Shown: in pieces, positions 57,187 to 64,000 of the stretch
Numbering within the stretch: the first letter of the stretch is position 1
How the letters are laid out: the number at the start of each line of letters is the position of its first letter
NCBI GenBank assembly: GCA_030765455.1
Contig: JAVCCM010000040.1
Location: forward strand, 30,948 to 94,947
From: Candidatus Electryonea clarkiae
GTDB taxonomy: Bacteria > Electryoneota > Electryoneia > Electryoneales > Electryoneaceae
Reading direction: 5' to 3'
Length of the DNA: 64,000 nucleotides
Position numbers and translations under genes: made by a program
The notes under the pieces: generated by a model
The model's input: the letters and a program-made list of their open reading frames with translations, nothing else
Database searches by the model: none
What the model was told of the DNA's origin: nothing

Positions 57187-57843
57187 TTGTTTAAACGAAA
57201 GAGTACTTTGATCAGCAAAGAAATTAAGGTGTCTGCTCTTCTTCTTGCGGCAGGGGAGGGGAGTCGGATGGGGAAAGCCAAAGCCCTCCTCGAAATTAAT
57301 TCAAATTTCCTGGTTGAAGAATTATCGCATCGACTGGTGGATCTTGGATGCAATAATATTGTTGTTGTTATTAACCAGGATGTTGAGAAAAGAGCAAGAC
57401 AGAGTTATATATTTTCAAAAGATTTCGCAGGGTTTGGCAAAGTTGTTGTCAATAAAGAGATTGAAAAAGGACAATTATATTCTATACGTCTTGGATTAAG
57501 AGAACTTAATGATCCGGGAATCGGAACGTTTCTTCTCCCGGTTGACCATCCCTTTATACGAAATCAAACTCTAAAAATTCTTGTGAGACGAGCGAAAAAA
57601 GACAAAATATTGATACCGGTTCATAGAGATGCTGAATCAGGCTCCAGGAAAAGAGGTCATCCGCCCTTGTTTGGCAGTGAAATGCTGAACAATTTAAATA
57701 TTATTCCGTTACATGAAGGAGCAAGAGGTGTTTATCGTCGGTTTCCCGAAAGCGTAGAAGAAGTTGACGTTGAAGACTCCGGGATCATTCGGAATGTTAA
57801 TACGCCCGAGGATTGGAACAAGGGAATGGCGGATTATTACTGA
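57187..57843 (+). CDS. MocA/MobA-like nucleotidyltransferase
   Basis: Up to 218 residues from a TTG at 57187; a TTG at 57208, giving a start of LISKEIKVSALLLAAGEG, may be the real one. The nucleotide-binding motif LLLAAGEGSRMGKAKALLE is the MobA/MocA type; LPVDHPFI carries the metal-binding aspartate; RGHPPLF matches the MocA family's substrate loop. MocA makes molybdopterin cytosine dinucleotide. The XdhC-like gene 59 bases downstream supports a role in molybdenum hydroxylase maturation. Confidence 0.8.
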   Translation: MFKRKSTLISKEIKVSALLLAAGEGSRMGKAKALLEINSNFLVEELSHRLVDLGCNNIVVVINQDVEKRARQSYIFSKDFAGFGKVVVNKEIEKGQLYSIRLGLRELNDPGIGTFLLPVDHPFIRNQTLKILVRRAKKDKILIPVHRDAESGSRKRGHPPLFGSEMLNNLNIIPLHEGARGVYRRFPESVEEVDVEDSGIIRNVNTPEDWNKGMADYY

Positions 57844-57902
57844 TCTGAATTCATGTTTTTATTCAATACTTAAAATCGTAAAATAAAATTGGAAGCGAGA
57901 AT

Positions 57903-58682
57903 GTGAACAAGAAAATTTGGGAAAACGCTGCAAATCTAAGTGAGAGGGGAGAGCCGTTTTGTATGGCTTTCGTTGCAGAATCTACCGGGTCAGTCCCACG
58001 CAGGGCTGGTTCTGTAATGTTGGTCGGGAAAGACGGACTTTCTTTTGGGACTGTAGGTGGCGGTTCAGTAGAAAGGATTGCAAAGGAAGAAGCAATCCAG
58101 GCGATACTGGACGGAAAGCCGCGTCTAAGGAACATGAAACTGAATGATCCCGAAGGCGAAGACACCGGCGCTGTCTGTGGTGGGAATGTTACAATCTTTC
58201 TTTTTCCTCAGACTTCACAAGCGAAACTGCACCTGTTCGGCGCAGGTCATGTTGCCAGACCAACAGCTCATTTCGCTTCGATAGTAGGGTATAATGTCAT
58301 AGTTTATGATGAAACTGACAGGTATGCAAATACCCTTAATTTTCCGGATGCGGTTGATTTCAGCATCGGAAAATCACCTGATTTTGCTGAACAGCTTGAA
58401 TTCGGTCAGCAGGATGCCGTTGTTATCCTGTCAGCTTCACATGAAGCTGATTTTGAAATATTAAGAAAATTCAAGGGGAATCTTCCACCTTATCTTGGCG
58501 TGATAGCGAGTGCTAAAAAAGCAAAACATTTTCGGAAGTTGCTTGTAGAAGAAGGCTGGAACCAGGATTCTCTTAAAGCAATACATGCACCAATCGGATT
58601 GGATATCGGCTCAAGAACTCCTGAAGAAATCGCGTTGTCAATCGTAGCAGAAATCCTTAAAACCCGCGGACCGATAGAATAA
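57903..58682 (+). CDS. XdhC/CoxI-family molybdenum hydroxylase maturation factor
   Basis: 259 residues, starting at GTG with GGAAGCGAG just upstream. N-terminal XdhC domain (CMAFVAESTGSVPRRAGSVM, FGTVGGGSVE) and C-terminal Rossmann domain (LHLFGAGHVARPTAHFASIV), ending with the IGLDIGSRTPEEIALSI block of the family. XdhC binds Mo cofactor and helps its sulfuration before insertion into xanthine dehydrogenase-type enzymes. No hydroxylase subunit gene is in the window. Confidence 0.9.
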   Translation: MNKKIWENAANLSERGEPFCMAFVAESTGSVPRRAGSVMLVGKDGLSFGTVGGGSVERIAKEEAIQAILDGKPRLRNMKLNDPEGEDTGAVCGGNVTIFLFPQTSQAKLHLFGAGHVARPTAHFASIVGYNVIVYDETDRYANTLNFPDAVDFSIGKSPDFAEQLEFGQQDAVVILSASHEADFEILRKFKGNLPPYLGVIASAKKAKHFRKLLVEEGWNQDSLKAIHAPIGLDIGSRTPEEIALSIVAEILKTRGPIE

Positions 58683-58708
58683 ATTGTGAATTTTTAATTT
58701 GATATTAT

Positions 58709-58957
58709 TTCCCTGAAAGGGAAAAATATGAATAGCCACAGGTGTAAACCTGTGGGACTGAGATTGAGAAAAACCAACCCTGAATGGGTTGGACAATAAT
58801 ATAGGCGGATGTACTGAAATTATGCTGTGTTCGATACGAAAAATGATATTACGTTTTTCTGTGCCGTCATGGTAAGACCCCTTCAGGGGCGATTGGAAGA
58901 ATCATTGATACCATGGGTTGACACCCATGGCTATTCAAATTTATCCCCTTTGGGGAT
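58709..58957. repeat. Inverted pair of triple-hairpin modules
   Basis: Left module: hairpins at 58709-58725 (TTTCCCT/AGGGAAA), 58737-58756 (CCACAGG/CCTGTGG) and 58775-58793 (CCAACCC/GGGTTGG). Right module, read backwards: 58957-58943 (ATCCCC/GGGGAT), 58930-58911 (CCATGGG/CCCATGG) and 58889-58878 (CCCCT/AGGGG). GAATAGCCA stands between hairpins 1 and 2 in both. About 84 bases separate the modules. No gene is present; the rest of the gap up to 59075 holds only a promoter region. Confidence 0.75.
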
Positions 58958-59075
58958 GGATTGTATTACATCGAATTACACAATATTAAGATTGAAAATA
59001 AATACAATCCAGTTCAATGATTTTTTTATCAAATTATCACCTTGATAATACACTGAAAAAAAGAGGTTGCGCCTG

Positions 59076-60290
59076 ATGAGTGCAAATATATCCGAAGCGG
59101 GTCGAAGAGGGAGCAGTGTCCGGTCCGATATCTGGATTCGATTGGAAGTTCGTGAAAAAGGTGGGATCGAGTTTGATTTCAGCAGCAAAGTTGAGGTTTT
59201 ATATGGTGCCTCGACACGTCAGTTGCTGAAAGATGGCTTGAGGCACTTCGGAATCGAGCATGCAGAACTTATTGTTGAAGATCAGGGAGCTTTACCGTTT
59301 GTTATAATGGCACGACTTGAAGCGGCAGTGTGTCGTGCGATGCCTATTAGTGAACATAAAGATTGGCTGCCTCAACCATGCTCAGAAATATCAGCCTCTG
59401 ATCCACGCAGCCCCAGGAGGAGCCGTCTCTACCTGCCGGGTAATGAACCTAAGTATATGATCAATGCACCATTGCATAGCCCGGATGGGATTATCCTCGA
59501 TCTTGAAGATTCCGTAGCGCAGTCTGAGAAAGACGCTGCACGAGTGCTTGTCAGAAATGCATTGATCAGTCTTGACTTTGGGGATTGTGAAAGAATTGTC
59601 AGGATTAATCAAGGCGCTCGAGGATTGGATGATCTGGAATCTATTATACCTCATGGCGTTCAACTTGTATTAGTTCCAAAAGTTGAAGATTCTGAAACTG
59701 TAAATGGTGTCGTAAAAAAGATAGACGAAATAAAGAAAAAATCGAATCTAAATTCACCGGTTTGGTTAATGCCTATTATAGAATCAGCGAAGGGTGCCTG
59801 GTTTGCTTATGATATTGCTTCAGCTCATGAAACAGTAGTTGCTTTAGCGGTTGGACTGGAAGACTATACCGCTGATATTGGTGTGGAAAGAACCAATGAG
59901 GGCAAAGAAAGTTTCTGGGCAAGATCACAGGTAGTAAACGCGGCACGTGCAGCAGGTGTGCAGCCTATTGATACCGTGTTCTCTGATTTGGCGGATATGG
60001 TTGCGCTGGAAGCATCAGTGATTGAGGCTAAAAGCTTGGGATTTGAAGGGAAGGGTTGTATTCATCCGCGTCAGATTGATGTTGTACATCGCGGATTTGC
60101 ACCGACTGATAATGAAATCGAACGTGCAATGAAAATTACCCTCGCTTTTGAGAAGGCTGAAAAGGAAGGATCAGGAGTAGTAAGCCTTGGTAGAAAAATG
60201 ATTGATCCCCCTGTGGTTAAAAGGGCGACGAGGGTTATCAGGCAGGCAGAGGAGGAAGGATTGATAAGCTCGGACTGGCGAAATAATTAA
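59076..60290 (+). CDS. citE: Citrate lyase acyl-carrier (CitD-like) / CitE-like lyase fusion
   Basis: The ATG at 59076 has AAGAGG 9 bases upstream and is preferred to a TTG at 59067. 404 residues. Residues ~15-90 match CitD, the citrate lyase gamma acyl carrier: SVRSDIWIRLEV near the start (a serine is the prosthetic-group site in CitD) and VEDQGALPFVIMARLEAAVC, the CitD 'DxGALDxxIxARxExA' block. From ~115 the CitE barrel follows: RSRLYLPGNEPKYM, GIILDLEDSVAQSEKDAAR, ALAVGLEDYTADIGVER and GKGCIHPRQID. The fusion suggests a citryl/malyl-CoA-type lyase working on a carrier-bound thioester. No citF, citC, citG or citX nearby. Confidence 0.82.
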   Translation: MSANISEAGRRGSSVRSDIWIRLEVREKGGIEFDFSSKVEVLYGASTRQLLKDGLRHFGIEHAELIVEDQGALPFVIMARLEAAVCRAMPISEHKDWLPQPCSEISASDPRSPRRSRLYLPGNEPKYMINAPLHSPDGIILDLEDSVAQSEKDAARVLVRNALISLDFGDCERIVRINQGARGLDDLESIIPHGVQLVLVPKVEDSETVNGVVKKIDEIKKKSNLNSPVWLMPIIESAKGAWFAYDIASAHETVVALAVGLEDYTADIGVERTNEGKESFWARSQVVNAARAAGVQPIDTVFSDLADMVALEASVIEAKSLGFEGKGCIHPRQIDVVHRGFAPTDNEIERAMKITLAFEKAEKEGSGVVSLGRKMIDPPVVKRATRVIRQAEEEGLISSDWRNN

Positions 60291-60451
60291 TGTCCTCTGC
60301 ACTGCGAGCAGTAGTATATAATAATTATCTGGAACTTTGAAGCTCGAGAGTAATCACTTCGTTATGTGAAGCAGGACGTAGTACTTAGATATTTACTTAC
60401 GATAAAAGCTTAGTAAAACTTGATGTTCTTACTTGATAAAGGAAAGAAGCC

Positions 60452-60943
60452 ATGAAAAGATATTTAGTTATTTTTGTTGCGATTAGTTTAGCAATAGTTC
60501 TTGCAGGTTGTGGAGGCGGAAAGAAGGAGACATCTTTGGAAGCTATTGAAGAAGCTATGGTAAAGATTAATGAAGGAAGAATGCCTGATTTAAAAACCCT
60601 GGTTTTTACTGAGACGGAGAGTGGTCTTGAATACGTCGATCTCAAAGATGGCGATGGGTTAGAAGCGGCTGCCGGGCATACAGTAACAGTACATTATCAT
60701 GGCTGGTTAATGAGTGACAGGCGATTCGATTCCTCGCTGATGACGCAGGAACCGATCGAATTCGAACTGGGAACAGGAAAGGTTATTAAAGGATGGGATG
60801 AGGGTGTAAGTGGCATGCAGGTAGGAACATATCGTCTGCTGAGGATCCCATCTATACTTGCTTATGGCAGTAAGGGTAAAAAGGGGATAATTCCACCCAA
60901 TGCGCCGCTTGTCTTCTTTGTAAAGTTGATTAAGATTCAATAG
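60452..60943 (+). CDS. FKBP-type peptidyl-prolyl isomerase lipoprotein
   Basis: 163 residues. Signal peptide with lipobox VLAGC (Cys ~22), then an FKBP domain (TVTVHYHGWLMSDRRFDSS, EFELGTGKVIKGWDEGVSGM, RLLRIPSILAYGSKG, NAPLVFFVKLIKI). Catalyses proline isomerisation in envelope proteins. AGGAAAG precedes the ATG. Conserved Trp and Tyr of the active site are present (KGWDEG, LAYG). Confidence 0.92.
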   Translation: MKRYLVIFVAISLAIVLAGCGGGKKETSLEAIEEAMVKINEGRMPDLKTLVFTETESGLEYVDLKDGDGLEAAAGHTVTVHYHGWLMSDRRFDSSLMTQEPIEFELGTGKVIKGWDEGVSGMQVGTYRLLRIPSILAYGSKGKKGIIPPNAPLVFFVKLIKIQ

Positions 60944-60965
60944 GGAAAAAATCAGATAATATCTT

Positions 60966-61346
60966 TCAAGAACTGACTTCCGGGAATAATTTCTCTATCG
61001 TCTCTTTCAATAATTTGAAGCGGAAGGGTTTCATAAGAACAGCATCCGGTCTGTCGGTGGCAGATCCAATACTTATTGATTCTTCTAAATAGCCGCTGAT
61101 TAGTATTACAATAGTTTCATGATTCAAGGATTTTATGTCGGTAAGTAGTTGCAGACCATCTTTATTAGGCATCGAGACGTCTGAAATTACAAGTTTTGGA
61201 TGTCGGTCACAAAAGAGATTCCAACCCTCTTCACCATCGTTAGCCAATATTGTATCGAAACCAATCCTTTTCAGAGTTGTATCAAGAATACTTAATACAT
61301 CATCATCATCATCAACAAGTAACGCAAGTAGTTTGTCTTGACTCAT
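60966..61346 (-). CDS. Single-domain response regulator (CheY-like)
   Basis: 126 residues, receiver domain only. Acidic pocket VDDDDD at the N-terminus, phospho-acceptor Asp56 in VISDVSMPN, conserved Ser84 (ILISGY) and Lys106 (LMKPFR). With no output domain it must signal by protein contact. No histidine kinase gene is nearby. It ends 22 bases from the stop of the converging FKBP gene. Confidence 0.92.
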   Translation of the reverse strand: MSQDKLLALLVDDDDDVLSILDTTLKRIGFDTILANDGEEGWNLFCDRHPKLVISDVSMPNKDGLQLLTDIKSLNHETIVILISGYLEESISIGSATDRPDAVLMKPFRFKLLKETIEKLFPEVSS

Positions 61347-61505
61347 AATATTTTGTCTTCACAGCTTCTTAAATTTCTCGATTATCTAATTTTTGTTTGA
61401 AAGTATTTCTTTTGCAGCGATAAGACAAGTAAACTCGCAGAGGTTTACTCTTTTGATACGAGCTAATATTCTCGATCTTCAATAATTTTGATGGCAGGCT
61501 CACAA

Positions 61506-63434
61506 ATGTGTGGTATTACAGGACTTGTTTCACTTGATTCACGGCAAAGGATTGATCCTGATTTACTGGGTTCAATGACTGACAGTTTAGCTCATAGAGG
61601 TCCTGACGGACGTGGGGTCTGGATTGGCGAGAATGCCGGACTCGGTCATCGCCGACTCGCGATAATCGACCCAGAGGGTGGGGCTCAACCGTTGGTGATC
61701 GATAACGGTAAATATGTATTCGTCTATAACGGAGAATTGTATAACCATATAGAGTTGAAGAAAATTCTTGAATCTGCAGGATTCAAATTTCATTCCAGGT
61801 GTGATACGGAAGTAGCTTTGTATGCCCTTATTCACTGGGGCGTGGAAGAAGCGCTTCATCGTTTCAGGGGCATGTTTGCTTTTGCATTGTGGGAGAAGGA
61901 ACAAAAAAGGTTAACTCTTGCCCGTGATCCGATTGGAGTAAAGCCGCTCTATTGGGCAATGCGGAATGGTCTGATTCGTTTCGGAAGTGAGATCAAGACG
62001 ATCCTCACCGATAAATCATTTCCACGAACTCCGGATACAACTGCTATTGTCAACTATCTTGCTCACTATCGCTTAAGCTTCCAGGGAAAAACGTTTTTCC
62101 GGAATATAAATGAAGTATCGCCCGGTACATTTATCACTTGGGAGGGGAAAAGAAGGAAAGAGAAAAGGTATTGGACTTTACCTGCTATCCCTGAATCTGA
62201 AAAAGTCGATGCAGGTTCCGATAATGTTGCGCAGGAATTTCGTGAAAGAATGATCCAGTCAGTGAGAAGACGTCTGATCGCTGATGTCCCTGTCGGAGGT
62301 TACCTGTCAGGGGGGATTGACAGCTCAGTTTTAGTTTTGTTAATGAAAGAATTGAAGAAATCTGATTTAGAGACCTTCAGCATCGGCTTTCCTGAAGAGG
62401 GATATAATGAGTTTCAATATTCAGCTAAAGTGGCACAGGCGCTAGGAGTACCTCATCAACAGGTAACTCTTACAGAACAGGGATATTTCAAAGAGTTCGA
62501 CCAGTTGATCAAAATAAAAGATACCCCGATGTCCGTACCCAATGAGGTGCCGTTGAGGTTTCTATCGAGAGTGTTGAAAAATAAGATCAAGGTTGTGCTG
62601 TCTGGTGAAGGCGCTGATGAACTCCTGGGAGGTTACACTTTCCTGGTACGAAGTCCACATGATTTCCTGCTTGCAAAGGCGATTGAAGAAGGGAGTGGTA
62701 GTTTCGATTCTGCTCAAAAAGACCGCATAAAAGCTTCTTTGAACGGATTGTACGGCAGATCGTCTTTCGATTCGCAACAGCAACAATTTCTCCCATTATA
62801 TCAATGGATGACAACTGATGAACGCAGCTCTTTATTCAGGGAGTCATCCGGTATTTCCTCCATTGAAAATGAGATTTCCGGATATTGGGAGGAAACCTGG
62901 GCAGGTATGGAAGGTAATAATCTTGACCCTTATGAGAAAGTTTTACATGTACTTGAACAAGTTCACCTCTCCGCTTTATTGCTACGGCTCGACGCTACCA
63001 CTATGGCTGAAGGAGTGGAGGGGAGGGTTCCCTATACAGATATAGACCTGGTGGAATGGGTGGCAAAGCTGCCTGTGCACTATAAGGTCCGATGGAAGGG
63101 AGAAGCAGAGGAAAAACAGGCTGCTGTTCAAACTGCAGTTGAAGTAGCCGGGAAACTGGACCAGACCAAGTATTTGTTGCGGCTTGCTTTTGCCGGAGAA
63201 ATCCCCGATGAAATAATTGTCCGTCCGAAAGCGGCGTTCCCGGTTCCCCTCGATAAATGGTTCTTCGGGACATGGCAGAACTGGGCGTTTGAGAGGATAT
63301 TGACGGCAAAAATGGGATCATTGTTCAACCTGACTGAACTGGAAAAATTCATTTCAAGCTCCCGCGGAAAAGACGAAGGAATGAAAATCTGGATGCTGGC
63401 GAATATTGGTACTTGGCTGGAGATGTATTTTTAA
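61506..63434 (+). CDS. asnB: Asparagine synthetase (glutamine-hydrolysing)
   Basis: The start is the ATG at 61506, because the enzyme needs Cys as residue 2 to become the N-terminal glutaminase nucleophile (MCGITGLV); ATG and TTG codons 15-18 bases upstream would block it. 642 residues. Glutaminase domain with AHRGPDGRG, GHRRLAIID and YNGELYNH; synthetase domain with the PP-loop GYLSGGIDSSV and SGEGADELLGGY. Makes asparagine from aspartate, glutamine and ATP. Related enzymes also act in polysaccharide or peptide amidation. Confidence 0.92.
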   Translation: MCGITGLVSLDSRQRIDPDLLGSMTDSLAHRGPDGRGVWIGENAGLGHRRLAIIDPEGGAQPLVIDNGKYVFVYNGELYNHIELKKILESAGFKFHSRCDTEVALYALIHWGVEEALHRFRGMFAFALWEKEQKRLTLARDPIGVKPLYWAMRNGLIRFGSEIKTILTDKSFPRTPDTTAIVNYLAHYRLSFQGKTFFRNINEVSPGTFITWEGKRRKEKRYWTLPAIPESEKVDAGSDNVAQEFRERMIQSVRRRLIADVPVGGYLSGGIDSSVLVLLMKELKKSDLETFSIGFPEEGYNEFQYSAKVAQALGVPHQQVTLTEQGYFKEFDQLIKIKDTPMSVPNEVPLRFLSRVLKNKIKVVLSGEGADELLGGYTFLVRSPHDFLLAKAIEEGSGSFDSAQKDRIKASLNGLYGRSSFDSQQQQFLPLYQWMTTDERSSLFRESSGISSIENEISGYWEETWAGMEGNNLDPYEKVLHVLEQVHLSALLLRLDATTMAEGVEGRVPYTDIDLVEWVAKLPVHYKVRWKGEAEEKQAAVQTAVEVAGKLDQTKYLLRLAFAGEIPDEIIVRPKAAFPVPLDKWFFGTWQNWAFERILTAKMGSLFNLTELEKFISSSRGKDEGMKIWMLANIGTWLEMYF

Positions 63435-63453
63435 CGACGTATCCCAAATTTAC

Positions 63454-63494
63454 TTATCCTGTTTTATCCTTAATATCCTTATATCCTGTGAATT
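63454..63494 (+). repeat. Dispersed repeat, second half only (copy D)
   Basis: TTATCCTGTTTTATCCTTAA, then TATCCTTATATCCTGTG and AATTT. Matches the ATATCCT half of copies A and C; the CGCAAAG half is absent. Confidence 0.7.
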
Positions 63495-63609
63495 TCTTCT
63501 AAGTCAGCTTGGGTAATCTGCTTATTGCAGGAAAAATCCCAAATATTCCAAATTCAAGATATTAGGATCGACAAATATTGAATTGTTTTGTGTTTTTTAG
63601 TAAAAGGTA

Positions 63610-63638
63610 TTGACAAGTTATAATTCAATGCTTATTAT
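63610..63638 (+). promoter_or_regulatory. Candidate sigma-70-type promoter
   Basis: TTGACA (63610-63615), 17-bp spacer, TATTAT (63633-63638). Nearly perfect match to the housekeeping consensus; about 160 bases before a possible reading frame at the window end. The rest of 63495-63800 shows no gene. Confidence 0.4.
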
Positions 63639-63716
63639 GTTTAGTAACTATTCTTGTTAACTAACCGCATCCCCAATGTTATTAGTAGCGAGCTGAACAA
63701 ACTGTCAGAATGTGTC

Positions 63717-63739
63717 ATTCTCGGGCTTGACCCGGGAAT
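63717..63739. repeat. Palindrome ATTCTCGGG / CCCGGGAAT
   Basis: A 9-bp stem with one mismatch around CTTGA. It has the form of a short interspersed palindromic repeat; only one copy is seen in the window. Confidence 0.4.
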
Positions 63740-63801
63740 CTAGGCTAAAATAAAGAAGCTCGCTTTTTGTTAAAGATTGAGTCCTTTGACGAGGGGTTAA
63801 G

Positions 63802-64000
63802 TTGTTCAGTCAATTTTATAAGAAGCTTATGCTGCCGGGTTTTTCTTTCGACAGCTTCAAGATTTTACGAATCGGAAACTTTTTCCCATCCGGTCTGCCT
63901 GTTTTTTGCTATCGGCTGTTTACCGGCATAATTCAGGGACAACCCCGAACTGATTCACTGAAGATTACTTTACAATTATTAAAATCCGTATCCCCATCAA
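63802..64000 (+). CDS. Possible start of a gene cut by the window end
   Basis: From TTG at 63802, with GAGGGG 5 bases upstream, a frame stays open for 66 codons to the window end (starts LFSQFYKKLMLPGFSFDSFK). No family is recognised and composition is not decisive. The strong promoter-like sequence at 63610 is the main support. It could equally be a chance frame. Confidence 0.25.
   Translation, partial: MFSQFYKKLMLPGFSFDSFKILRIGNFFPSGLPVFCYRLFTGIIQGQPRTDSLKITLQLLKSVSPS

Overview
The window comes from a Gram-negative bacterium of the wider FCB assemblage (Fibrobacterota-Chlorobiota-Bacteroidota and related candidate phyla such as Cloacimonadota, KSB1 or Marinimicrobia). The phylum cannot be fixed from sequence reading alone. 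The main evidence is twelve secreted proteins ending in a type IX secretion (T9SS) sorting domain with a YPNPFN-like motif, most of them closing in a lysine or arginine, together with a TonB-dependent receptor, an outer-membrane barrel protein and several lipoproteins. The genome often uses TTG and GTG starts and ATGA overlaps. It probably encodes selenocysteine, because a full-length selB is present.

Layout. 1-14.5 kb: end of a PorV-like barrel-TPR protein, a giant gingipain-family (C25) protein, a transglutaminase-like protein and two tandem LVIVD-propeller paralogues that share a conserved 5' leader; all but the first carry T9SS sorting domains. 14.6-22.7 kb (minus strand): proline dehydrogenase, then four tandem propeller proteins separated by identical 19-nt gaps, then an orphan sorting-domain remnant. 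22.7-28.0 kb (minus): envelope-glycan operon with three family-2 glycosyltransferases, a UPF0104-type membrane protein and a polysaccharide deacetylase. 28.1-38.8 kb (plus): asymmetric heterodimeric ABC exporter, holA, ECF sigma factor with a probable anti-sigma factor, a toroid-fold protein, selB, comF and a DUF2809 protein. 38.9-45.0 kb (minus): cobalamin-riboswitch operon of four ATGA-coupled genes (two propellers, a surface protein, a BtuB-like receptor). 45.2-47.3 kb: very acidic secreted protein with a duplicated domain. 47.4-55.5 kb (minus): methyltransferase, flippase and GT-C enzyme; a REP-flanked RAYT transposase; two FG-GAP/VCBS T9SS proteins. 55.9-63.4 kb: HEAT lipoprotein, MocA-like and XdhC-like proteins, a CitD-CitE fusion, an FKBP lipoprotein, a response regulator and asparagine synthetase.

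How the genes work together. Much of the window is cell-surface machinery. The most coherent system is the B12-controlled operon, which looks like a T9SS-era counterpart of the Bacteroides BtuB-BtuG system: surface propellers capture corrinoid and hand it to a TonB receptor, under a riboswitch whose last hairpin contains the Shine-Dalgarno sequence of the first gene. The glycan operon and the flippase/GT-C genes would build envelope polysaccharide or glycolipid.

Non-coding structure is unusually rich. There is a dispersed CGCAAAG/ATATCCT repeat family, one copy of which forms part of a coding sequence. There are three palindromic element families: REP pairs around the RAYT, a 110-bp four-hairpin element, and an inverted pair of triple-hairpin modules. 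A tandem array of surface-protein genes shows signs of recombination at the sorting domain.
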